A stretch of DNA of 64,000 nt. Origin: Hortaea werneckii (lineage: Eukaryota > Ascomycota > Dothideomycetes > Mycosphaerellales > Teratosphaeriaceae). Shown here one piece after another: positions 1-9,910 of this stretch. Position 1 is the first letter of the stretch. Each line of letters opens with the position of its first letter. A program made the position numbers and the translations under genes. The DNA lies in contig JBAOKB010000162.1 of NCBI GenBank assembly GCA_037044905.1, positions 310,001 to 374,000 on the forward strand, written 5' to 3'. A model generated the notes under the pieces. That model had not been told where the DNA came from. It saw only the letters and a list, made by a program, of their open reading frames with translations, and did not search any database.

Positions 1-602
1 TGTGGCTGCATTGCTCGGCAGTATGGGAAGACTCACAGTCTTCGCATACGGCTGCCAGATGACATGTTTTACAAGGATGTAGAGACTGGCCTTCTCCTAG
101 CTGACTTGGACTTCTGTAGCAGGAGGCACAGTAAGCCTGTCCTATTACAGCCTGGAGAAGCTCGCCTGAATGGGCGGCTGGCGCTGCCAACTTGGCGATC
201 TGCGCCTTTTGATGCTGGTGATTGTCAGCTGGTTGCAAAGATAGAACTTCCGAAAGCAGCAAGCATTGTCCAACGATCATGATGAGACCCTAATGAGGCT
301 GTCGTTCATACCAGTGCAGTCGTATACTGTTCCCAATCCTTCTCACTGCTGTCTCTTCGTTCCGCAGCATTGACCTGCTGGAAAGCGTGACATTGATACT
401 TGTGCGCTATGTGCCAGTCGGCGATCTGGCATGGTATACTACAATACGCTGCTCGCCTACAAGCGCCACACTTGGACAGGGTATCGGCTTTCTGTAGACA
501 ACGAAAGCACCGAAACCCTCTGATAGCAAGCAGTGGCAACGATGGCGCATCGGTCTTTTCAGCGTCCCGAATGGCTTCCCTCTGCGCCAGGCGTGTGTCC
601 AT
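1..602 (-). CDS. MYND zinc-finger / Mss51-like protein, 3' part cut by window edge
   Basis: Two exons are visible: 602-312 and 214 to beyond position 1. Exon 1 carries a MYND finger starting CFRCLQKADTLSKCGACRR and continuing with a C-x3-C and an H-x3-C pair, all zinc ligands in place. Exon 2 carries a second Cys/His set (CASCYRSPSQL, HPCKTCHLAAVCEDC) like the C-terminal region of Mss51-type proteins. The joining intron 311-215 (97 nt) has donor GTATGA, branch CTGAC and acceptor CACCAG, and keeps phase 0. The ATG at 602 is the first after an in-frame stop upstream. Mss51 in yeast acts in mitochondrial COX1 expression, but many fungal MYND/Mss51-like proteins have unknown roles, so only the family is claimed. 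The rest of the gene lies outside the window. Confidence 0.75.
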
Positions 603-1829
603 CGCGACGAGCAAGGTGGTAGCGATCTTTGGGTATCCAAACTTCTATGCGGTACACCACTCCATCGATGGACTAAGACCACTACCTGGAGCTCAACATT
701 GGGACACGGTATTTGCCACAGCGTCACGACTTATGTAAACACGCTCCGAGGGGGGACGAACACCTTGACTCAGTCATCGTACCCGGCAACCTGCCTCCCG
801 GGCCCGAGGGGAAGGTTTCTTGACTCTTGAAGCTTTCCACCAACTCGGGTCATCTTCCTTTCAGCCCACAACGCCCCCTCTGGAGACGGTCCGAAGCTCC
901 GCCGGTCGGATTTGGCGGGGCTCGGAGAGTTGATGATGGAGATGATTGTGAGATTGGACTTTTTATTGGGGACGGGATCTGGCCGTTTGGGAGGCGATAG
1001 CCTTTTGTGCCGCCAAGGACTTGGGACGTCGCACGATGCGCATGATGGGAAGAGCTTATTCAGCCCCGCTGATGGGTCGAGAACGAATTAATGTTTTCCC
1101 TCACAAGAGCAGCTCGCGTAGGAATGTTCACTGGTGTCGGAGCCGCCGACTGGATCGCTATCTCAGCCCAGCAAAAGTGAGCAACCACGTGCTGAGCGTC
1201 ATGGCAGCCATCAGAAAGTAGCAGATCTCTTCCCCAACAGGCATGCACAGCGCACAGCAAGACCGGGAAGGCTTGGGACAGCAGAAGTCTGTTGCCGTGG
1301 GACCGTGGCCTTTAATTCTCCGAACGAACCTACCCCAGCTGCTGCAAAGCTCAGCAAACATCTGCGGTGTACGGAGGTAGCACGGGGGTAGCACGGGAAG
1401 CTGAGCTGGCAAAGAAAGCCGAAACAACCAATGCAGGTAGACGGAAACAATCACACCGGCTAGTCGAGCTTGACCGCTGTGAGGGGCTCGTAGCACGATG
1501 AAACATGACCACTGTGGGATTGTGAAAAACGGTAGTATTAGATTCGGTGAGCAGCACGTGAATTCGTGAATCTATCTAATGTGCCCGCCCAGTGTGAGGG
1601 GTATGGAGCTCTTCCCTTACGAGGACGCCGGAGAAGCGTAGAACGTTGGCAATCTGACGAGCCATCCCACAGGCTGAAATGCAAATCGCGTAACGCTCAA
1701 GGGGGATTTTGCCCAGACCAGCCGTTTTGGAACCGTAGTGCGATAGAATGGAAATTTTGGAAGAAAGCAAGGTGAGTGGTATCATTAATGCAATCAGAAA
1801 GAAACAATTCGTGAAGGTGGCGATTCCTT
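603..1829. other. Intergenic, no gene seen
   Basis: About 1.2 kb between the 5' end of the MYND gene and the 3' end of the zinc-ribbon gene. Only short overlapping frames without recognisable domains are present. It must hold the promoter of the MYND gene. Confidence 0.5.
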
Positions 1830-3091
1830 CTACCCAGCGGCAGCAATGGCGACGGGGTATTCTGGAAACCGCTGCGCCAAGCGATCGTTGACGGCTTGGA
1901 GGACAGCTGGATCTGGCTGGCGGTTTGTTTTTCTCGGACTAGAGTAAGTTAGTATCATTCAGAGGGATGCTCGAGTTGATTGAGTAGAGAAATACTCACG
2001 GATCCCTGTTGCAATCGCTACAGCGGTCATGACCGCATGAGCGACACCTCTCCGCGTCGACGAAGATGGTCTGACACCGATTGCATGTGTAGCGCACGCG
2101 CTGCCTAGGCTTTTTGTAGACTCGTTGCACCGTTTTCACCATCTGCGGTTCGTTTCCCAGAATCAATCCACCCTCCTGGCTGTGTTGATCTCGTCGAGGT
2201 CTGTGATGAACACCCGGTTGTAGGGCGAGTCTTTCTCCGCTCCTAGGCCTTGCGTACATTGCAAGACCTGGATATGAAGTGATATTATCGTGTGCGTGGG
2301 TTTCTGATGGCTCTCGCGCTTCAAGCGGTTGGCCACGCTGCCCTGCCGGAAGAGCACTAGTTTGAGGAGCATCCTCAGCATATGTCACATCTTCCGCTGG
2401 CGTGGCTGCTGCTAGCGCTGCTGACTGTGAAGCTAGCTCGTCAACTTGTAGCTGCCTATTGCTGTCCATGATCCGTTCAATCTTCTTCGGCGGAGTTCGA
2501 ATGCAATCGGAGCATCTGCGATGGCCACACGATGCACATGACCTCTCGCGACCGAAATAGGTCCTGCATTCGTGACATTGCCAATGTATTCTGATACGAA
2601 CAGGTTTCTCCACTCGTCTGATCTTCCCTGGCGGCTCCTCTGCGCCTCCAGCCCTGACATGGCGATCGTAGGTAAGGCCATACTTCTGGAGGAGCAAGCG
2701 AGCCCTTTCATCCTTAGGGCCACCCCTTTGAGGGCTGACGGGCAATAGCGGCTCATCGTTGTCGCTTTCATCGATTGCAATGCCTGCTCGGTCATCCACC
2801 GCAAGCGACGCGGCAGGTTCCTCGGATGTTGAGGGTTTCCGCAATGGGTGGTGGAGGTTCTGATTGTGAGCTCACATCCGGCACGTTGGTCGCTCTGGGT
2901 TGAACCGGTTCTGTGGTGGTCGTGGTGGTTGTCGTCGTCAATTGTTCCCTTGGAGTCGATGCACTCGCATGCTCTCGCAGGTCCTTGTTGTGCGAATGTC
3001 TCCGCTTCATCATTGCTTTCAATCGTTCCAGCGCTCGGCCTATACTTCCGCGTCGTTCTGCCTTCGCATGTGTCTGTGGCTCGGTCGCCAT
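1830..3091 (-). CDS. Hypothetical protein with two C4-type zinc ribbons
   Basis: Three exons (3091-2876, 2820-2000, 1938-1830) give 381 residues. Intron 2875-2821 (GTGAGC donor, phase 0) and intron 1999-1939 (GTGAGT donor, ACTAAC branch, CTAG acceptor) both keep frame. The N-terminus is basic and low in complexity, with a run of ten or so threonines. Two related zinc ribbons follow: CHECRTYFGRERSCASCGH with RCSDC, and CNRCQTIFVDAERCRSCGH with RCSDC. Each gives six Cys plus a His and is followed by a short basic R-x-PP(R/K)K tail. Paired ribbons of this kind occur in uncharacterised proteins of filamentous ascomycetes. I know no assigned function. The ATG at 3091 follows the few non-ATG codons that also lie open in this frame. 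Confidence 0.8.
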
Positions 3092-4607
3092 TGCTGGGTC
3101 CAAAAGGACGTTGCAATAACAGAAAGGTCAAGAGACGATAGGACCAAAGGAGAGTCGTGCGGATCCAGGACCAAGGGTAAGGGTCGACCTTGCTAATCAA
3201 TCCATCCGACCCAGTGCCCGGGCGACGGTTCCGGCCGGTGGACACGACGCGCTGGTTGAATTGACGCCGTTCCTGCCTTAGAGTGGACGTTGTAGTCTAC
3301 CACACACAGGCCGTGTAGCGTAAGACTATAGCAAAGACGCAACTAACCCGGTCACAATAATAATCTGTATCAGGTCCAACCGTCGCGCGCAAGGCCAGCA
3401 TAAGGTAATTTCCAGCGTCTCCGTCAGCGAGCAGCAGAAAAGCATGGCAAGAGCGCCGGAGTGAGGCACCCACAATAATGCGGTGCGGAGAAAAGGCAAA
3501 GAGGGTGATAACTCAGCAAGCTTAAGCACCACACACTGCACTGCAGCCATGCGCGGGGCCCAAGCGCCCTGCTCGCCCAAACTCTGGGAATCCGTACCGG
3601 CCGCTGCACTGGCGCCGAACTTAAAGCAAGGACCAGCGCTCGCACCAGCACCAGCAGGCCACCTCCGCCTGGGAGAGGAAAGGTGGAAACGGTGGGAATC
3701 CGTGGAATCTGCACGCACGGCTGGCATCGGGTGATGACGAGACCTCACCCACGCTGGACATACCTGTAGCACTAAGCTCGCTAAAAGGAGGGAGGTTTAG
3801 CAGTATCACAGGAGGAGGAGGTACTGTAGACTGTAACTGGTGATTGTGTGTGTCACACGCGGGCGAAGACTCTGGCGGGTGGCGGCCACGAGACACCAAC
3901 ATCCTCCTCCCATTGTGTACTCACCACACAGCTAAGACACATCTCATCATTATCATCAGACGGGGCTTGCTTCTTCACCCATACACACCGCATATACCAA
4001 CGAGAAAAGCCGGTACAACTGGCCATCACCATTTCACATTCGAGGGAGGGCGGCAAGGATGACGGCCATGTCACCTAATCCGGCTGGTCGGTAAGCATGT
4101 CTGTGCCCTCGCTTACGTGCAATCCCGGTCGGGGCAATATCTGCAACCGTAGTACAAGAACGCCCATCCCCGGCTACAATTTGCAAGTCGCGTGGGAACG
4201 CGATCCGTGTCGCTGGGTGATAACCGGTAGTGATTGCCTGACCCTGGGCAGCCGTCAGTCGCGGGTCGATCCTGATAAGGGGAGGTTTGGGAGCAACCGA
4301 CGAAACAATGGGCGGCACCATTGGTACTAAATGGCGCGACGTCTTAACTGCGTACACCGCATAGGGATATCCTCCGATATGGTTCACTACTATAGCTATA
4401 CAAGGTGCATACCGCCAGATGCTCCTACTTATGACCTAATTAACCCCACAGCTCGCTGGCTGGTATGTACATTCCTCCCCCTCGGTTTTGTTTTGCGCCA
4501 AGTCCCTTTTTATCCCTTGAATATGCTTACATTTACAATCCGCAATGTCATTAGACCCCTGGAATCCCCCAACACCATGCTAATATATCGTACAATCAAA
4601 TCGCCGT
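3092..4607. other. Intergenic, no gene seen
   Basis: 1.5 kb separating the RPO41 stop from the zinc-ribbon gene start. Short frames on both strands overlap each other and show no family signal. Presumed to hold the zinc-ribbon promoter and the RPO41 3' UTR. Confidence 0.5.
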
Positions 4608-7600
4608 CTAATGGAAGAAGTACTTGCTGGCAAGCGTATCCTTCACATTGAAAGCACCCTTGGCAGGTACTTCAGGGAAGGTCATAGGCAGCCAGACATG
4701 AATTTTCCGCGCGTGTTTCTTCGACTTGCTGGCTTGCTTTTCCTTCGTAGTGGTAGTCACCTGTTCTTGCACAGGCTTGTGGTCATCTTCGATTTCTGAT
4801 CCTTCTTCAGCGAGTGCCTCGGTGTCTTTGTCGAGTACACTGCCACCGACGATGCCTTCTGGAGACTCGGCAGCGGCTGCTGGGTCGTCAACGCATCTCT
4901 CTCTGTGGGTGTCGATGATTGCTCCGGCATGTGACCAAGCTCCTGGCCCTCAAGCTCAGAAGCGGACAAGAAAGCAGACTCGTCTCCTTCCGAGGCGAAA
5001 ATGCTACCAGGAGTCACCATTTCTTCACCCTTCTTCCGCTCCTCAGCGTCTTCGCTCTCAAGAAGCTGCATCCTTTCAAACTCAAGTGAAAGCTCCGCAG
5101 ACCCCACCTTCTTGAAGGTCTCTTTCATTTCTTGCCTGTACTCTATGATCTTCTTGCCAACTTTGCTGTCTCGGTTAACGGTGGCCAGGTGCATGCAACC
5201 CTTGTACCTCGTCTGAAATTCCTCGCGTAATCTGCCGACAATGTCCTCGCCGTGCATCTCCACAAAGGCATCTCGGAGCAAGGAATTGAGCCTGTCAACA
5301 TCACACGCGTGCGTCCAGAACGAGTCATGAATAGCAGCAAACGTCATCCCAACCTCATTGCACTTGAGCGCACTGAGGAGCATATGCGTGGCGTCGAGCG
5401 AGTGAATGAAGTTGGGAGGGAACGCCTGCAACTGCTTGCGTTTGCTTACAGGATCCCAGACTTGTGGCTCATGGAGCGTGAGATTCTGAAGAGAGGTTTT
5501 AACCTCCTTCGAGCTCGATTTGCGGTATGGTTGCACGACTGGCAAACGCAACGGTGTTGTCCATACAACAGTCGACTTGAACAGTGGCTTTGTCGCGTCC
5601 AAAGTCTCTCGGTCGGAGGAAGATGTACCTCCACTGGAGATGACTTGGCCTTCCTGGTTGTCCTTCCGCGAGCTCCCTTTCTAGACTTCTTTTGTGGGAC
5701 CTCTACATTCTCCGTGCTGGTCAATTGCTTGATCTGTTCCGGAGTGAGACAGGTCGCAACACGATCCGCACATTGGCCAAGCCAATGCTGGATTGCTTGG
5801 GCACCACCGAACATGGAGCCCAGAGACTTGAAGATCTTGGTTGCGACGTAATGAGACATCATGCGAAGACTGACGATGTCCTCGTCGCGACGAAGTCTGC
5901 CCTCCTTCTCTGGGAAAAGAGCAGCGAGCTGTCTTCCACCTGCTCTTTAGCGCCAAAGAAAGTGACTCCGTAGACGTTTGTCATGACAGGCTGCTTGACA
6001 CATTTTCGTGTAAGCCTGCCGTCAAGCTCTTTGGCGATCTTGTTACCGGCAAGGGCATCTTCGTGAACTTGTTTCTTGACGGCTTCGGCCACGGCAGTGT
6101 ACACATCGGCTGGGCGGTCACCTGGCTCCAGGTTGACCTGGCGAGCACCAGCCACATCACCACCGAGGGCGGCATAGTGCTGCAGACCATTGCATGTACC
6201 GTCTTGCTGAATCGGGATCGTGGAAAGGAACTTCGTCGGGTCCGGTGAATCCAGCGCCTTGGTCAGTTCGAAGCAGGCAGCCAGTGTCTGCCAAGCATCC
6301 TCAGACTCCAGCCACCAGCGCTTTCCACCCAGTGGGTTGCGCGCCGCATCGTAGATGTCATCCAAGTGCTCCTCTGTAAATTTGACACGCTCGTCCATGC
6401 TCGCCTTGTCATAGCCAAAGACTGTCGCCAGGTGAATCTTTAACCATCGCAAACCGGTCTCTCCCAGTGGCTTGCCTTCTGCGAAAACGAGCAAACCTCT
6501 GACATTGTCGGCGCCCATGTGATTGAGATAAGGAGGAATTGGATACGCACGACCTCGGAAGTCCATGTTGTGTGGGAAATAAAGGGTCTCGTTGACCACA
6601 GTCCGAGCAATTTCCAACTGAAAGTTTTGGAAACACCTCTGCGAGTGCAAGCCAGCACGCCTGTTCTGGATATCCTGCAGCCTCGACAGCCAGTTTCTCT
6701 TGGCAGTGGCATCTGATCTGTCTTCGGGTTCCGGCGGCAAATCGTATTGCGGGTTTGCCGGGCAAAGTTTGCAATTTCCTCACCAGTGTTCCAGGCTTCC
6801 AACTGCACTTTGAAAACGTCCTTGTGCACCTTCCAGGGTACCTTGGAGAGGGCCGTCAGACCAGCATACACCTGACCCATGTCGCCCTTGGCGTCTGCGG
6901 CAATGAAATAATCCTTCCCGCTCTTGTCGCCTTGTGGGAGACGAAGGATCGGATTCGGGTAATGCAAGTAACCGCCTTCGCTCCATCCGGACCAAGGTTT
7001 TGGCTCAACTATCATGGGCATGCGCTTCGCAATCAGACTACCAAGCGGCTCACTTTCCATTTTCTTGGTAAGAGCTGGGTTTGGCATGACTACACCGAGC
7101 TTCTTGCCATTGACGTACTTTGATCGGTGCAGAAAGGCAGGCTGCATCTGGGTCACTTTCTCCTGGTTCGTGGGTGCTCTCGAGTCACAGGGAGACTGGC
7201 AGCCTCAATCAACTTTTGAATGAGCAAAGCACCCAGTTTCACTTTGTGAGTAAAAGGCCATGTCACCTGGTGAAGCAAGTCTGTGTCTAGCAGCTTGGCT
7301 TTGTCTGATGCTGTCAGTCCCCTAGGACCCGACTGACTGACTCTTTTCAACAAGTCACGCTTCGCCTTCCGCGCAGCCCGGGTGGTTGCCTGGATACTTC
7401 TGACCTTTTGCTTCGACAGCTCCATCGCGCATTCCTGCTCTAGCTGCTTTCCGAGACCCACGGTAAGCATATTAAGCTTCATGTCCTGCTCGTAATTTTT
7501 TGAGTCCCATTCCTTGCCTCGTGCGACCCTGCTCACGACCCAGAGAATCGTGGTCGCGGCAACCTTCTGCAGAGGCAGAAGTTCTAGCAGCGGGCCGTAA

Positions 7601-8975
7601 GAATATCGGTCGTCTTCTCGCCTCTGATCGGGTGCACTCAACATTTTCTTCACTTCTTCAAGCTCTTTCTCAAGCATGGGCAGAAGCTCAGCATACCACT
7701 GCCACATTAACGCACCCATTGGCTTGGTCTGCATGTTTGTGTTAATCCCTAATTTCTTCAGTTCATCGTCGGCCTGGCGCCAATGATCGATCGCAATATC
7801 TACAGATGTTTCCTCGACAAGCTTCTGTCGCTCGTATGCGCGTTCACGTTGCTCCTCAAGCGGCGCGGTAGCAGGCAAGGGAGGCTTGCTGAAATATGAC
7901 TCCATTGCTCGCTTTACTCTCTGCAGACCTCCACCTTTTTGGTCCGTTGCACTGACTTCTGGAAGGGACTCCAGGTCGATCGGATCGGTTGGTGCATGGT
8001 AATCATGAACAGGAGGCTTTACTTCTGCTGCGAATTCTTGCTTGAGCTCTTCAATCTGCTCCTCGGAGTAAAAGTCTGATGCGACTCTGCCCAGTATGGT
8101 GAACTCGTTATCGTCATAGTCCTCCGATTCGAGAACGTCGTTATAAATGTCTTCACTTAAAGACTCGGCCCATTGTACGTATCGCCGGATCGCGCGGTCT
8201 CGCTTATCACCATCCATACCTCTAATTGCACCTCGGATCATTACCACAAGAAGCTTGCTGTCCACCTCTACACCCTTGTTTCGCACTTCAGTCTCAAACC
8301 ATTTTTGCATGGCCTTTAGTGTCTGCTTCCCCTTTGTTGTCTCACTTCCACCTTCCGAGGCCAGCATGCGAAGGTACTCTTCCAAGTACGCCGTGTGCGC
8401 GTGAACAAGCTCGGGTGCATCAGGCTTTGACCGCTCAGCCAGTCGCTGGATGATGGCTTCTACTCTGTTGAGACGACCGATTCGTATGCACGTGTGGAGA
8501 TGCTGGAGTAGCTCGTGTGTATCGCCATGTATCCCTTTCTGGACCTTGATCAGTTCTTGGGGATTTTGCGTGGTTGTGTTGAGGATGATCGGGTCGACGG
8601 TTGGTCGTAATGCCGAGAGCTTCGGGTTTCCATCTCGCTGCGCATCCGATATGTGATGGTAGTCGAATGGCACATGCCTATCGGCGTTGTTTCGGAAACT
8701 CGAAGTGAACCCGGGCGGAGGAAGGGAGATTGATTGGCAGAAGCGTAATGATCTGCTGCGGTGGCGAGCTGGCGAACTTGGGCTTTGGCCCGTTGTGTGC
8801 TGGCGGAGCCACTCCGTCTCCGTCTGGAAGAGTCTTCGCTGGGTAAGGCTGCGTGTGTAGCACTCCATCTCAATTGCGCGGGGGCGAGCCATGGAAGGTT
8901 GAGCTGGGCGAAGGAGGCGGCGAGGATGCGCTGTGTATGACGATGCTGTCGCCGGGCAGCAGTTCGGGCAAGCAT
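4608..8975 (-). CDS. RPO41: Mitochondrial DNA-directed RNA polymerase (T7-like), frame broken six times
   Basis: Single-subunit polymerase that transcribes mitochondrial DNA. The start at 8975 begins a basic, Arg-rich presequence (MLARTAARRQHRHTQRILAA) ending near RQLATAADH, as in fungal RPO41. Further on come the conserved FRGRAYPIPPYLNHMGADN, the DGTCNGLQHYAALGGD motif with a catalytic Asp, RKCVKQPVMTNVYGVTFFGAK with the fingers Lys/Tyr, and AFPPNFIHSLDATHM...HDSFWTHACDVD with the second catalytic Asp. The true C-terminus is VWLPMTFPEVPAKGAF...KYFFH, stop at 4608-4610. The sequence changes frame near 8705, 7160, 6745, 5935, 5665 and 4885. Each change fits one missing base, and the flanking peptides align with the family across each break. 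With six added bases the gene would encode 1457 residues, normal for the family. No plausible introns explain the shifts. Sequence error is likelier than a pseudogene because RPO41 is needed for respiration. Confidence 0.93.
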
Positions 8976-9910
8976 ACTCCCTCCAGCTCGGGCGGATTGT
9001 CGAGGATGAAAAGACTGACTGCGGATCAGGAGCGCATCGAGGAGGCGGTGCTGTGGGTTAGTATGCTGCGTCCGGGAGAAGAGGATGGGGATGGCACGAG
9101 ATGGATCAGGGGGCGGACAGCAGACAAAATCTCGACGTCGGATGTCGCTCACACGAGCAAAACGCATGGAAGGTTCGCTTGTCGGCAACGTTGCTTAGCT
9201 TCGGGAGCATCCATTAGCCGCTATCCTTTCGCCACAAGTCCCGATCCAACCTGAAGAAGAGAAGCACCATCCCGGCCGGCACTTCCCCGAGCTTTCTTCC
9301 TGCAGGTCCACGCGTGTCGGCTCGCTTCACTTCTGCATCGCGAAGCTTCCAGATGGCTGCCACATGGAGGAAAAGGGAAACCTTCGGTTGTCAATCCATC
9401 AAGCCAGTTGTTGCACATTTGAGTATACGACGATAGCGGCAGCAAGGGCGAAATCGTATTTTCGTAATAAGTGATGCGTGGCATTGAAATTCCATGTGTA
9501 GGATTTCCGGCGAACACGTCTTGACCTTGCGGTTGTAGTTTGTCCGAAGAAGACAGACGATGGAGGAAGGCGCCATCTGACATACTTTATTTCGACCTCA
9601 CCGCGACCTCACCACGACCTCACCGCGACTTCACTTCATCACGAATAATCTTTCTTTCTATCCAAATTTCGCAATGTCATCCATCTCCAATGTGCCTCTT
9701 CACTGAATCTTGCCTCTTCTGACGAGTCTTCCATGCCGTCAACTAAACACGCAATAAAGACTTTGCCTGTAGACACTGACTACCAATGGACGGCCGTGGT
9801 CACGGGTACCAAGTCGGAGCTAATCATGAAAATGACAGGAACACCCAATTCACCGCGGCAGGAATCCGTTCGAGAGCTCGCAGTCGCCATGAACACTCAG
9901 ATCATATTAA
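8976..9910. promoter_or_regulatory. Divergent upstream region of RPO41 and the XPF/HhH-like gene
   Basis: About 0.9 kb between two divergently read genes. It contains a short tandem repeat at 9593-9636 and an open frame from 9733 that could be a first exon of the right-hand gene. I found no join that I trust. Confidence 0.4.
9593..9636. repeat. 11-bp tandem repeat, four units
   Basis: Units CGACCTCACCG, CGACCTCACCA, CGACCTCACCG and a diverged CGACTTCACTT follow one another. The array lies in the upstream region of the 9.9-12.8 kb gene and does not sit in a conserved reading frame. Confidence 0.8.

Noticed and set aside
3326..3772. 148-codon minus-strand frame between RPO41 and the zinc-ribbon gene
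   Set aside because: Composition is low-complexity, several overlapping frames exist on both strands, and no family signal was seen.
4608..8975. RPO41 as a pseudogene or as a case of programmed frameshifting
   Set aside because: Six shifts at unrelated sites, all of the one-missing-base type, with protein conserved between them and similar breaks in other essential genes; sequence error explains this better.
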